Shown piece by piece: positions 11,111 through 22,350 of a stretch of DNA of 64,000 nucleotides. Every line of letters starts with the position of its first letter. Position 1 is the stretch's first letter. The notes beneath the pieces were generated by a model. It had not been told where the DNA came from. It was given only the letters and a program-made list of their open reading frames with translations, and did not search any database. The DNA is from Carposina sasakii (lineage: Eukaryota > Arthropoda > Insecta > Lepidoptera > Carposinidae). The position numbers and the translations under genes were made by a program. Where the stretch lies: positions 806,001 to 870,000 of the forward strand of contig CP053154.1 of NCBI GenBank assembly GCA_014607495.2. The letters run 5' to 3'.

Positions 11111-11638
11111 CAGTGGTGTCCGGGATAGAGTTTTAAGGACGTGTTGTACACTTCACTATATCGATAAAAATACTTTCATGTGGGGATCTAACTGCCCTCT
11201 TTTAGAAATGACAGCTATTTTGAGTTTTAAATAAATTTTTTCATGTTAGTCGTAAATTTTGTCAATATCTCTGGATTTAAAAGGTCTAAAAAGTAAGAAA
11301 AAACTGTGTTTGAATGCTGATAGTATCTATCTTTCAAATTAGAAAAAAAACATATGATACTTGAAAAAAAACTAAAAAACAGCAATGCCACATGAAAAAA
11401 TTATATGTACATTTTTTTCCCAAATTTGTCTGATTTTTTCTTATTACATAGTTTTGAATTTATTGTTATTTGAAATTGACCCTTGCGCGAGCGCCCATAG
11501 TCCATCACTCTGGTACCGCTACTCAAATATTCAGATAAAAGTGGGCAGTAGTACCCCCACATGGGAGTGTTTTATCGATAAAATGTAGTGTACAACACGC
11601 CCTTAAAATATCGCTAACTTTATCCTAGACACACTGTA
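11109..11638. mobile_element. Tc1/mariner-type non-autonomous element
   Basis: A 526-bp element (11111-11636) starts CAGTGGTGTCC and ends with the complement of CAGTGTGTCT. The inverted repeats extend imperfectly for about 90 bp and include ATCGATAAA and the CGTGTTGTACACT block. It is flanked by TA on both sides (11109-11110 and 11637-11638), the Tc1/mariner target. No transposase is encoded. Confidence 0.75.
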
Positions 11639-12537
11639 GGTATATAGCTGATAAGGAAGCCTGACACTATGAAAATTCTTCCTTTACAAAGTTCTGAATA
11701 TCGTACTGTCATATTGTATGCAAGTTTACAGTATAAATTCATAGTTAAATTCCAAGAAAACCAAGAAACTCAAATATCCAATGCATATTAATTAGAAACT
11801 TCGAATTAAGAAATCTGTTAAAATGTTAATGACATCGGAAAAAATCCGGAGCTTAAAGATAAACGAAAGTACGTTTCCATGTTAATTTCTGGGAAAAGAA
11901 AACTCTTAATCGCGAACACCAAGCATTACTGTATAAGGAGAAATTAAAAAAAAAAATCTGCCATGTGCGAGTTGAACTCACGTTGAGAGGGTTCGGTAAA
12001 TTTACTACAATAAATATTGTTATTGTATATAAATAAATGTTTGAGAACTTCATACTCGTAACGAACCCTTTTTCAATGCAGTGTGGTTTAAAAAAAAAAC
12101 TTTTTTTTTTTTCTAATTTATATTCCCTTTACACATGGTGAAATTTTGTAGGTTAGTTTAATTATTTGCTCCAGTATATTAGGAATAATTTGGCCGTAAC
12201 CGACGGACGTGCAAGGGACTATTTATAGGACTACAGAACTCAAAAAAAAAACTTTTCCTTGCTAATTTTACTTACCTGTCTTCGAATTTAAGAAGTTGCC
12301 AACAATTTACATGATGAATACCGAATGAAATCGCAATTCATAAATAAACCGAGAAACGCTTTTAAAAGTCTTGGCAAACATTTTTTTAGTCAATCATAAA
12401 AGTTTTTTCTTTTCATGTTTACTCTAAGTCTGATTCTGCGGAAGTGAGCAAGGATTTTCTTAGGTTTTTTATCATTTATGTCATTAGAAAACCAATGTAA
12501 TTCACATTTCAGTACGATCTCTAGTGTTTGAAGCACT
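11639..12537. other. No gene identified
   Basis: Very AT-rich, with homopolymer runs of A and T. No supported feature. Confidence 0.35.
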
Positions 12538-12684
12538 TACCGCCAATTTCTATAACCGATCTTGAGAGATTTTTTGCATATCTCAGATTTAATCTTCAAT
12601 TGTTTTCATACAAAATTTCAAATTAGGAATAAAAGAACCCGATATTCTTTTTAATCTCTCGTATAGAAATTGGCCGCTAGTCCT
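12538..12684. mobile_element. MITE with ~16-bp terminal inverted repeats
   Basis: It begins ACCGCCAATTTCTATA and ends with the complement of AGCGGCCAATTTCTATA, about 147 bp in all. A half copy in the opposite orientation lies at about 41996-42070, cut off by the retroposon tail that follows it. Confidence 0.65.
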
Positions 12685-13998
12685 TAATCGACAGATATTT
12701 TGTTTATAGACATCTTCTACAAATAGTGTCTCTTGTAGAATGTATGTTGCTTATGTCCTTCTGCGTACTCTTAACTATATGTATGCAAAATTTCAAGGAA
12801 AAGGTATGAGTAAATAAAGCGTGAAGAGGTGACAAACAAATAAACTTACTTTCGTATTTATAAAATTAGTTAGGTATAACATAAAGCAAAACAGCATTGT
12901 GTGCTAATTCTTATTTCTCCTATTTATTAAACCTACATAAACCATTTTAGATTTGGCGTGACTATTTCGAAGGGAATCAATATATGAGATCACCTCCAAT
13001 ACGGAAGGCATTAGAGCCAATCATCTCATCATTGGCCACCCTCTCGATATGTAGATTGCTAACTGCTATGCCTCGACTGATGTGGCATAGAGCAAATATG
13101 GGATGGAGGTGTTCTATTATTTCCACTTGATATAAATCAACGCGACTATCAACTTATCGAATGCTAGTGGTGCACGTAATTGATATTATGTTATATTGGC
13201 TTTATAAAAAAGGTAACATCGTACCAGTTTCTATATTAAATAATAATAAATCAAAGCTAGAGTGAATAGGCAAACTTTCTAGGCAAACATGTACCACCTT
13301 AAGCCGCATCTTGCTTAACATCAGGCACGATGGCGGTCAAATGTTTGCCTATCTAATCAGAAAAAAAATATATACGATAAACAAACAAATAAAAATAGGT
13401 TGGTATATAATAAATACAAGATTTTGGCCTATATCTATCACATTAATATGGGCTCAACGCAACATAGCTTTTGTCAAAAGCTATATATTTATAGACGACT
13501 GTCTGCTATTGTTTGAGATTTGGAGGTTAAATATTTTTCTTCCGGCGACTCGGTCCACTCATAAAACTAAAAAAAACTTTTGTTCAAGCCTAACAGTACA
13601 GCCAAGCGAAAAAGTGTTTAATGTAAAAATTAAATAACAAACTTTCTGATTCCAAAGAAGAAGAATAATGAGGAACGAGTTAATTACGGACCGAGTCGCC
13701 GGAAACCTCAAGATTTGGCACAGGTTTTTTTTTATTTATAGATATTTGGAGTGTATTTGCGAAGGTGGACTAAAGTTAAAATCTTTGACAGTGTTTGCAT
13801 GAAGCTACATTGACGATGATATGGTTAAAGTTATATCTCCTCACTGTATCTATTTCATGACTGTAACATTTATATTGGATACATTCATAGATACACTCTA
13901 GGCTGCGTTCCTAAAATGAGACCATTACCATAGCGAAAACTTCAGGATCACAGAGGAGATCTCACAGCCAAGTTTGTCATAGCGGTTTTAGATATGGA
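12685..13998. other. No gene identified; one exact 17-bp inverted repeat
   Basis: The arms at 13540-13556 and 13688-13704 (core CCGGCGACTCGGTCC) are exact inverted repeats 131 bp apart and may mark a small MITE. The 108-codon frame at 13311-13637 shows no motif and crosses into one arm, so I do not call it a gene. Confidence 0.4.
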
Positions 13999-14232
13999 AT
14001 AATAATAATAATCATCAGTCTATTGCAGTCCACTGCTGGATGAAGGCCTCCCCCAGGGCACGCCAGAAGACTACCATGGGGGGTATTTGCTCATAGTCAC
14101 CACGCTGGGCAGGCGGGTTGGTGACCGCAGTTTGTATTTTGGACTATGTTGTCAACACGGGAGGCGCTGCGGCCCACCTCCCGGAAACCCTTAATCGCCT
14201 CGTACGATACCCACGGGCAGACATGGGGTGGT
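13999..14232 (+). repeat. Lepidopteran 'cagtccactg' repeat, longest copy
   Basis: Starting after an ATC/AATA-rich microsatellite, it carries the full order: cagtccactgctgg, ggcctccccc, ggcacgcc, accatgggggg, agtcaccacgctgggcaggcgggttggtg. It then runs through a longer GC-rich part to gggcagacatggg. It is probably a LINE tail. Confidence 0.65.
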
Positions 14233-14789
14233 ACGAATTATGTGGATGTAGAATAACAGAGATGAATTGCTAGTTTATCGCCTGAGGCATCCTGAGGGTA
14301 CGCTCCTTAGTGACTTCCTTAGTCGCCTCTTACGACATACACGGAAGGATATGATGATGAATAATCTGGACTGCTACTATAATAGTTGGCGGAAAGAACA
14401 ACCGATTAGTGTCAAGTGGATAACGTGGTAGGAGGTGTTTGCCCACCAAGTGAGACAATACAGGATAATAACAAGTTAGAGTTTGCCCATTTTACTTTTG
14501 AGGAGCATTTATAAGGATTTTTTGATTGATTATTTAAATATAACTGCAGTAAATGAGGTATTTGAGTAAACACGCCTGTACGGAGCCGGCGCGGCCGGAT
14601 ATTGGCGATACCGTCATTTCCGCCCGACATTACTGACACGTTAGGGATAGTGCTCCTGTTACAGACCAGTTATTTTAGCTTTTAAAAATTGTGTTTTTGA
14701 TAGTTTTAAAGGTGATAAGTAACTAGCATTATTATTTTAACTGTTTTACATTTAATTATAATTAAGTAATAAATACCTTTTTTATACAT

Positions 14790-14960
14790 ATTGCAGTCCT
14801 CTGTTAGACTTAGGGCTCCCCTAGGGCACGGATCTTTGCCCATAATGACCACGCTGGACAGAAAGAAACATGGGAGGTGGTACTTTCCACCCTTAATCGC
14901 CTCTTATGATAACCAACGGGCAGACATGCCCTGCCGACATTTTGTCAGATTTGAGAGTCA
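14790..14960 (+). repeat. Diverged copy of the 'cagtccactg' repeat
   Basis: Same order of blocks as at 13999, with internal deletions (gcagtcctctgttag, gggctccc, gggcacgg, accacgctgg, gggcagacatg). Confidence 0.55.
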
Positions 14961-15429
14961 GTGGTCAACGGAGTAAAGCCGGTTAGTTAGCAGTTTTGAA
15001 ATTCCTAAAAGTAAGAAATATAATAGAATACCTATTATATTATAGGCATAAAGAAACCAGTGTAATTATGTAAAGTAATGAGTAGTGATAGTAGTAGAAG
15101 CTTATTAAACTAGCCAAGTATTGCAACGTTTACCCTATTTTTTAAATCCTGCTACTGACGCGAAGAAAATATTTTTACTAAGGTAGAATTTGAGTTAATA
15201 TAACGCAACGTTTCTTTTTAATATGTTACATACATACTGCGCCCTCTCGTTTTTGCCTTACAAGTATAATTATCGCCCATTATGTATATATGATACGAAG
15301 AATGTTTTAGTGATTCCTTGATGTGATAAAATTTAGGTAGATAAAGTTTTAGGTAGATTGATATACTAATTATAAATCAAGTCATCTCATTTTAGACGAG
15401 AGATAAACAGACTACTGAAGTATATTTTT
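14961..15429. other. No gene identified
   Basis: AT-rich, with no supported feature. Confidence 0.35.
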
Positions 15430-16445
15430 AGGGTTCCGTACCTCAAAAGGAAAAAACGGAACCCTTATAGGATCACTTTGTTGTCCGTCTGTCCGTCCGT
15501 CTGTCAAGACCCTTTTTCTCAGGAACGCGTGGAGGTATGAAGCTGAAATTTATATCAATTACTCAGGTCTACTGTCCTTGAAGCTGTGAAAAAATCAAAC
15601 TTCTAAGCCAACGCAATCAAAAGATACAGCCGTTTATGCCGCAAATTTTCGACACTTGCAAGGGAATCAAAACCTACAGGGTGCTTCCCGTGAACTCAGA
15701 ATCTTGAAATTTGGTACGAAGCAACGTCTTATAGCATAGATAAAGGAAAAATTACGAAAACCATAAATTTTTACTTACATCACATAATATATTTTTTTTT
15801 AATAATTTTAAACTTACTACCCATTTCCTCATAAACGCGTAGAGGTATTAAATTGAAATTCATACCAAATACTCAGGTCTATAATACCTTTAAGCTGTAG
15901 CAAAATCAAACTTCTATGTCAACGCAATCAAAAGAAACAGCAATTTAAGCTGCATATTTTGAAACTCGCAAGTACTCGCAAGGGAATCAAAACCTAAAGG
16001 GTACTTCCAGTCGACCTAGAATCTTGAAATTTGGCATGAAGCAACGTTTTATAGCACACATAAAGGAAAAATTCCGAAAACCTTAAATTTTTAGTTACAT
16101 TACAAAATATATATTTTTTAATAAATATAAACTTATTACTTTTTTCCTCATGAACGCGTAGAGCTATCAAGTTGAAATTCATATCAAATACTTAGATCTA
16201 ATTGCCTTTAACCCGTGAAAAAAAAAAATTATAAGTCAACGCAAAAACGCAAAATGTACTTTTGCGTTTTGCGTTTTTGCGTTGACTTATAATTTTTTTT
16301 TTTTTCATTGTAATGTTATGAATTTCATTTTGCAATAAAAATACCATAGTTATGACTCGATTGTCGTAATGAACGAACTTTGTAAACCTTGCAGGTTTGT
16401 ACGGAACCCTCGGTGCGCGAGTCCGACTCGCACTTGGCCGGTTTT
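15430..16445 (+). mobile_element. Composite lepidopteran repeat with hairpin ends and internal tandem units
   Basis: It opens with a stem-loop (AGGGTTCCGT ... ACGGAACCCT, 15430-15467). The body has about three diverged tandem units of ~310-319 bp, marked by AACGCGT at 15524, 15834 and 16153. It closes with TTTGTACGGAACCCTCGG and the palindrome GCGAGTCCGACTCGC, then 'acttggccggttttat'. I recall this start and end from many lepidopteran genomes. The terminal hairpins and lack of long inverted repeats are compatible with a non-autonomous rolling-circle (Helentron-like) element, but that class is inference. Confidence 0.55.
16216..16308. repeat. Long near-perfect hairpin
   Basis: A stem of more than 40 bp (A-rich run, then ATTATAAGTCAACGC and repeated CAAAAACGC) surrounds a loop of about six bases near 16256. 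It lies inside the third tandem unit of the composite repeat and is absent from the first two. Confidence 0.75.
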
Positions 16446-16885
16446 ATTTTAGTGAATTACCTTAAGTTTCTACTCAAAGACAATATAAAAAACTTTCAAA
16501 TCGTTAATGCAGAATTATTTAGGCCTAAAAATAGCGATTTAACTAAATTAAATTTAAAAGCAAGACTCTACCTACTCCATAGGCATACCACCCAGGTACT
16601 TTAGTAGTCTGTTTTGAAAACACGTTTATTTAGCTAGTTGGTTCCTGGCGGCATATTAATGTGATTTACAATGGTACGATAAGCCAATCTGTCCCAGAGG
16701 AGGTATTGCTATCATTATAGCGAAGATCGGTTTGCCTATTTACGCATTTGCTTGGTATACTATGTTATATTCCCAATATGCTATGTTAAACGTGTCTGTA
16801 ATATCTCCCTTATGATTCTGCAGTTCTGGGTTCATTTCAAGAACACAGCCAAATCTATATTTATATCATACTCCCAAAGTTGACG

Positions 16886-17114
16886 GCCGCTTGGGCTAGT
16901 GGGTAGTGTCCCTGCCTGCGACGCCATAGGTCCTGGGTTCGAATCCCGGTAGGTGCAAACATTGATATGATGAATATTGATGTTTGTTTCCGAGTCATGG
17001 ATGTTTATATACTTATCTATGTATTTATATACCGTTGCTTAGTACCCACGACACAAGACCTTAGGGATCTTAGTGTGGGACTATGTTAATTTTGAAGAAA
17101 AAAAAAAAAAAAAA
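16886..17114 (+). mobile_element. tRNA-derived SINE, near full length
   Basis: The head resembles a tRNA gene: A-box-like GGGCTAGTGGGTAG and B-box GGGTTCGAATCCC, an internal RNA polymerase III promoter. The body contains 'gagtcatggatgttt', 'tacttatctatgtattta' and 'gtacccacgacacaagacc', and the copy ends in a run of A (about 17097-17114). A headless copy lies at 48763-48880 and a shortened one at 51610-51720. Confidence 0.8.
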
Positions 17115-17760
17115 GTATGTAAACGATCAGACGATTACAAGTCATTAACTCATTACCTGAGAGAAGTTCCCTAAGTTCCTTGGTCGACTCCTACGATGTT
17201 TTTTACTTAATAATTTTGAAAGAGTATTAAAAACTTCCAACATAATAAAATTAATAATAATTTAGCCTTACAAAGTACGTAATTGTGACCAATAAATGTG
17301 ACTGAATGAATTGAATTATGTATATGGCACGATAAAATAATCACAAGGAAAAAATATGTTAAACAAAACATTGCCTAAATTTGACAGATATTCGATAAAT
17401 TTTGCTGTTTATTATCATTTATAAAATGTATCTAACTTAAGACGTGGTTCTGTAATAACACCGTCTTGATTCACATTGAACAACAGTTTCTCCAAGACAA
17501 GATCACATAAGTGAAGCGTTTATCCAATCCAGTTGGCAATTTGTGGGCATTGCGTACCAAATGGTGTCCGAGAAAAATGGAGACCGACAGAGAGACTGAC
17601 AAAAGATGAATTTACATAGCAAATTGAAGGGCTACGAGTGTAGACCATGACTACGCGTATTCGTAGATGTGCTACGAAATTGTCTACGGTTGAACCGATT
17701 TTGGTCTAGTACAATTTTTACCTGACTGCGCGGCTACGCAAAGGAGTGATAATGTGTTTA
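17115..17760. other. No gene identified; relic of the nested MITE family near 17370-17460
   Basis: Around 17370-17455 'cctaaatttgacagata' and 'gtaataacaccgtcttg' resemble the small element at 19682-19909. Nothing else is supported. Confidence 0.35.
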
Positions 17761-17762
17761 AC

Positions 17763-17800
17763 AGCCTATGTATGTATGTAAGTATGTATGTTTGTATGTT
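17763..17800. repeat. TATG microsatellite
   Basis: A run of imperfect TATG units adjoins a foldback element. Confidence 0.7.
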
Positions 17801-17806
17801 CCTTTA

Positions 17807-18013
17807 AAAACTGAAAAGATGAAAACAAGCATTGAAATATTATATAATATATTAGCTTGGCTGTCGGATAATGGATCCCGACTGTTCAGTAGTTATGTTA
17901 CGATCATTAGAAAATATTTTATGTTCTTCAATAGTATTCATTCCATAATAATATTATAGAATTCTAGACCACTGAATATCTAAGTGCTTGTTTTCATCTT
18001 TTCAGTTTTTTTT
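17807..18013. mobile_element. Foldback element with ~38-bp inverted arms
   Basis: The arms begin AAAAACTGAAAAGATGAAAA at about 17807 and end in the complement at about 18013. They continue through CAAGCA to a weaker GAATATT match. The ~130-bp centre is AT-rich and non-coding. Confidence 0.7.
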
Positions 18014-18336
18014 TTATTATTACATAGTCTGGTTGTTTTTTACGCAATCGGGTTTTTGGATTTTTTAAATTGTTTTTTTTTTAAGTTAAACTTTTATGTG
18101 AGCCCCCTGTAGGTACTCACTGCCTGAGTATAGGCCTTCTTCAGTATTCCTTTTTACATGGTTATAAACATATTAAAAAATCTGGTTTATTTAAGTCAGT
18201 GATAATACAGCATGATTTATGATTAGATAAATACATAAAAAAACTAAAGCTTTTATGAGGCGCAATATGGTTTCTTTCGAAACTATTTTTTAAGTAGTTT
18301 TTTATAATCGAATATAACTATCTGTAGCAATTTTCT

Positions 18337-18704
18337 ACAGGGTGATTTTTGGTCGTCAACGTTCCCGAAAATTACGGAATCTCCTCATCATCACGATCAT
18401 TTTTCTCCATGGAAGCATACCTGGGAAGTGTCTGGTTTCCAAAATATTAGGGTCCAAAGTTGAGTAAATAGACTGCGTTTTTGTGCATAAATGCACATAG
18501 ACATTTTTTCACGAAAAATAATTAATATCTGTCTATAAAAAAAACCAACATAAACACTAGACACTATAAATTTCGCACGATCAAGGAATTTAATTGTTTT
18601 TTTTCAATTTTTTTTTCCCAGCATTTTTTTTGGCATAAACTTATTTTATTTCATGTATAGAATACGTACCCTTCGTTAAAGGTGGCCACAAAAAAACAAC
18701 CTGT
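18337..18704 (+). mobile_element. ACAGGGTG MITE, copy 1 (family M1)
   Basis: 368 bp, starting ACAGGGTGATTTTTGGTCGT and ending with the complement of ACAGGTTGTTTTTTTGT. The inverted repeats are short and imperfect. Three further copies lie at 19441, 35457 and 38364. No coding capacity. CAGGGTG-type ends resemble Tc1/mariner-like MITEs. Confidence 0.75.
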
Positions 18705-18998
18705 ATATTACTCAGTCCATATAAATAGATTAGTTAACATTCAGGTGTTGCATTACGAAGGGTAGTTTCATTAGTGCAATCATCCGCCATTTACGCTCCA
18801 TAGGGTTTTATTTTTATTGTTTTTATAGCCTTTCATGATACAGCCGTGTGGAGGCTGTATATGCCTATTATGTCGCTGTTGGATAGTTAATTTTATTAGA
18901 TTTTGTAATAAATATGTAAAAAAAATTGCTGTCTTTCTACTAGAGGATGTCCTATGCTAATTTGCTATGTGCATGCGTTTGATATCTATATCTATGTA

Positions 18999-19282
18999 TA
19001 TAATATAATAAAAATGTAACGGATCGCTGTATGAACATGGAAGATATAAGAGAAACAGAATCAACGCAATAGTACCCAAAAGAAAGATTTTTGTATTTTT
19101 TGTCTGTTTGTCTGTGCGTTTGTGCACGCTAATCTCAGAAACGACTGAATATATTGTAACAGGTTCTACTTAACATATAGGCCACATTTTTATCCCGGAA
19201 AAATGTTTTTGTCCCGGATAATTTTGACATTTTGTATTTTCTGTAGTACACGCGGACGGAGTCGCGGGCGTCCACTAGTACA
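18999..19282 (-). mobile_element. RTE-like retroposon tail (family R2), uninterrupted copy
   Basis: Read on the minus strand it runs from GTGGACGCCCGCGACTCCGT through 'ttatccgggacaaaaacatt' and 'gagattagcgtgcacaaac' to a TATATA-rich tail. It retains 'tattgcgttgattctg', the site that is split by the BEL retrotransposon in the copy at 42071/48477. Confidence 0.7.
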
Positions 19283-19440
19283 CTAATAAAATTTATTTAT
19301 TTATTTAAAATTCGGTAACATGATGGATAAATGAATATGTTTGATGGATATTACTCGCGTCTGTAGGGATATATAGGATGTAAAATGACTTTATTTCGTT
19401 CTATTATTACCAGATGTTCCATTTTAATACATACTCGTAT

Positions 19441-20056
19441 ACAGGTTGATTTTTGGTCGTCAACGATCCCGAAAACTACGTAATCTCCTCATCATCACGA
19501 CCATTTTTGTCCATGGAAGCATACCTGGGAAGTGTCTGGTTTCCAAGATATTAGGGTCCAAAGTTGAGTAAATAGACTACGTTTTTCTGCATAAATGCAC
19601 ATAGACACGTGTAGCAAGATTTTTTCACGAGAAATAATTAGTATCTGTCTATAACAAAACTAGTATAAACACAGACACTATCCGTGTTATTACAAAAGAA
19701 TTTAAACAATTTTTAAGATAAACGTGCCCTAAATTTGGCAGATATGCCATACATTTTATTGTCAAATGTCATATTTAAATTTGGCAGATATGCCATACGT
19801 TTTATTGTCAAATGTCATATTTAAATTTGGCAGATATGCCATACATTTTATTGTCAAATGTCATATTTAAATCGAGTCTAACTTTGGGCGCTCTTTTGTA
19901 ATAACACCGTATAAATTTCGCTCGATCAAGTAATTAATTTTTTTTTTCAAAATAATTTACTCCGTTTCCCAGCATTTTTTTTTGGCATAAACTTACTTTA
20001 TTTGATGTATAGAGTACGTACCCTTAGTTAAGGGTAGCAACGAAAAAACATCTTGT
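19441..20056 (+). mobile_element. ACAGGGTG MITE, copy 2, with a nested MITE
   Basis: Same family as 18337, but 616 bp long because a 228-bp element sits inside it at 19682-19909. The outer ends are ACAGGTTGATTTTTGG and the complement of ACAAGATGTTTTTTCG. Confidence 0.75.
19682..19909. mobile_element. Nested MITE with 46-bp tandem repeats
   Basis: The ends are CCGTGTTATTACAAAAGA and the complement of CGGTGTTATTACAAAAGA. A 3-bp TAT duplication flanks it (19679-19681 and 19910-19912), as expected for a PIF/Harbinger-like element. The centre holds three 46-bp tandem units (19731-19868) with TTTGGCAGATATGCCATAC. A shorter relative sits at the same site of another host MITE (35679-35823). Confidence 0.75.
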
Positions 20057-20060
20057 ATAT

Positions 20061-20875
20061 GTCGCGGCCATATTGTTAAATTGATCATTTCATGAAATGG
20101 TCGAGCATTTCATGAAGTGGTCGCATTTCATGAAGTGGCCAATTCAATTTGACCAGATCGTTAAATCGTCTACATTTCACGATTTTGTCATCCACGTTTG
20201 GCCAAATCGTATTAACAGGGTGTCCATAAAATCCGAATGTGGTAAGAGCTTACACCATATATAAGTATACCATAAGGTATGATGGTATGATTTTTTTTGC
20301 TATTATTTATGTGATATTTTCACAATATAATATTTAAAAACATAAAAGACTTTACAAAAGCGATTCGCATCTGGCACATCGCCGGACGCTGCTTGGGCAC
20401 GCTCGCTCCGCTCGCTCGGCTCGTGCGTCATTTGTCATAGTCTAACCTAACCTAACCTATCGTAATCTAAGGTTTTTGTTTAACAATATTATTATAAACC
20501 ACCATTAAGTCTAATATACATTATACAATATAACACACTATCCGTGAACTTCTTCTGCATAGTCACCCTACTCTCTTTAATTTGTTTTATAACCTAAAAA
20601 GAAAAATCCGCCATCTTCACACATAAATAAAACGCGCGCAGCGCCTCTACCGGTGATTCATGTAACTATTTTACGATATGATCAATAATCTTGACCACTT
20701 CATGAAATGATCGGGCGTTTAGTTGCCCATATCGAGAAACGATTTTTAATCATCGATCTGCCCAAACCATATCATGATGTGGCCAATAGACAGTTGAACT
20801 TTTCATGAAATGCGACCATTTCATGAAATGCTCGACCATTTCATGAAATGATCAATTCTACGATATGGCCACGAC
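20061..20875. mobile_element. TIR element built of TTTCATGAAA palindromes
   Basis: 815 bp with ~78-bp inverted ends that agree at about nine bases in ten: GTCGCGGCCATAT on the left and the complement of GTCGTGGCCATAT on the right. Each arm contains three CATTTCATGAA modules, so each arm is itself built of small palindromes. The centre has a GC-rich patch (about 20385-20430) and no ORF. The superfamily is not recognised. Confidence 0.7.
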
Positions 20876-20933
20876 ATATATACGAGTATCTTTTAAGCGT
20901 ACATTTAAGAACCCGCTTTTAAACGAGCTTCTG

Positions 20934-21190
20934 CAGGGTGTAACAAAAGGGGTATGTTAAGCGAAAAGCTATGTAAATAGACCAATATAGAGAACCTATT
21001 TCCAAAATTTTAGACTCGAATTCACATGTTTATTTTTCATAATTGTATGAACATTTCTAAGTTGTTTAGGAATTTTCCATACTATCTAAAAAAATAAACA
21101 TGTGATTTCGAGTCTGAAATTTTGTAAGGTTCCTTTTATTGGGCTATTTACATAGCTTTTCGCTTAACATACCCCTTTTGTTACACCCTG
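20934..21190. mobile_element. CAGGGTGTAACA foldback MITE, copy 1 (family M2)
   Basis: The whole ~257-bp element is an imperfect inverted repeat. Its arms carry CAGGGTGTAACAAAAGGGG, GTATGTTAAGCGAAAAGCTA and AAACATGTGATTTCGAGTCT blocks. A second copy at 32891-33152 is flanked by TA, indicating a Tc1/mariner-type origin. Confidence 0.8.
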
Positions 21191-21739
21191 TATATGTATT
21201 CATGAACGTATAAAGAACAACGGACGTAATGCTGTCAATGCACAGGTTGAAGCACCGTAATGGCGACGGGTCGCGTATATATGCGTATTTTCTACTAGGC
21301 GCCGAGCTTACTATGGTTTGTATGTGTGGGTGGATAACGCGTCAAAATACATCTCTATTCCATGGAATATCGTTACCGAGCTTACTATGAATGCTTCACT
21401 CTGTGTATTGACAACACTCTATCCGTTATTCTTTATACGTTCATGTATATATTATTCATAAACTAACATATCACAAGAATATACCACAAAAAAGCAATTC
21501 GTAACTTAAATAAAAAAATGATACTGCCATAATTTGTTTCAGTAACATTATGCACCCCTACCCTTAAGCATTTAATGTGAAAACTCATACAGATCATTAA
21601 TAACTACCCCATTTAGATAACGTATAGTCGAGCCTCCTCTCGGAGATGTAGGGAGTATATATTTAAATAAAAACACTTACCCCCCGCTGTGACTATAGGG
21701 GTAGAATTTAAAGTTAATAATTGTATTTGTACTGAAGAT
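21191..21739. other. No gene identified
   Basis: No supported feature. Confidence 0.35.
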
Positions 21740-21950
21740 CATACTTATATTATAAACGCGAAAGTTTGTAAGTATGGATGGATGGATGTTTGTTACTCTT
21801 TCACGTAAAAACGGGTGGAGCGATTTTAATAAAATTTGGTGTGGAGGGATTAACACATAGGCAACTTTTTATCCCGGGAAAATATTTAATAATTTCGACA
21901 TTTTGTTTTTTCTGCAGTCCACGCTGACGAAGTCGCGGGCGTCCACTACT
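21740..21950 (+). repeat. RTE-like retroposon tail (family R2, reverse form)
   Basis: It shows the characteristic order 'ttataaacgcgaaagtttgt', 'ggatggatgtttgttactc', 'aacacataggcaacttttta', 'atcccgggaaaat', 'ctgcagtccacgc', 'gaagtcgcgggcgtccac'. Related relics lie at 37107, 42071 and 52255. Confidence 0.7.
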
Positions 21951-22104
21951 TGCTGTATATTTTTGAATAACGTTTTTATATATAAAATTTTTACTGTGAC
22001 TCCTCGGAAAGGGATTAACTGATTACATGAACCTTTCTGTGTACGATCAGTGTGTTTGAGAATGGGTATATTTCACGTGTCATTTAATGTAGCTAGATTG
22101 TTAT

Positions 22105-22350
22105 ATTTGTACCTGAAAAGCGGCAGTAGGCTCGCCCCTTACTACGTGGGATTTAATAGGCTAATTGGCAATAATCCTAGGTGCTCGGGTCTGGTTTCTC
22201 GTGGCGATTGTAGTTAGATTGTGCCTGTTGTCGCAATTATGAGTTATCAGATCGAGGGTCAGTGGAGGGTGTAGGGCCCGGTGGTGGGCGCACCCATAGT
22301 GAATGTTTGAACTTCCGAATTGTAACGCCTAATACAATTTCATTTAATTG
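22105..22350 (+). repeat. LINE-tail-like repeat (family R3)
   Basis: It contains 'ggtgctcgggtctggtttctcgtggcgattgtag', 'gagggtcagtggagggtgtagggcccggtggtgggcg' and, at its end, the inverse of 5870-5926. Family members recur at 39352-39445, 56925-56980, 59210-59310 and 62784-62915. Confidence 0.6.

Noticed and set aside
13311..13637. 108-codon open frame
   Set aside because: AT-driven frame that runs into an inverted-repeat arm; no recognisable domain.
16886..16960. Possible tRNA gene
   Set aside because: It continues into a SINE body and A-tail, and related bodies occur elsewhere in the window.
20440..20462. Interstitial insect telomere repeat (CCTAA)n
   Set aside because: Only about three units; such short runs are common and lie inside a TIR element here.
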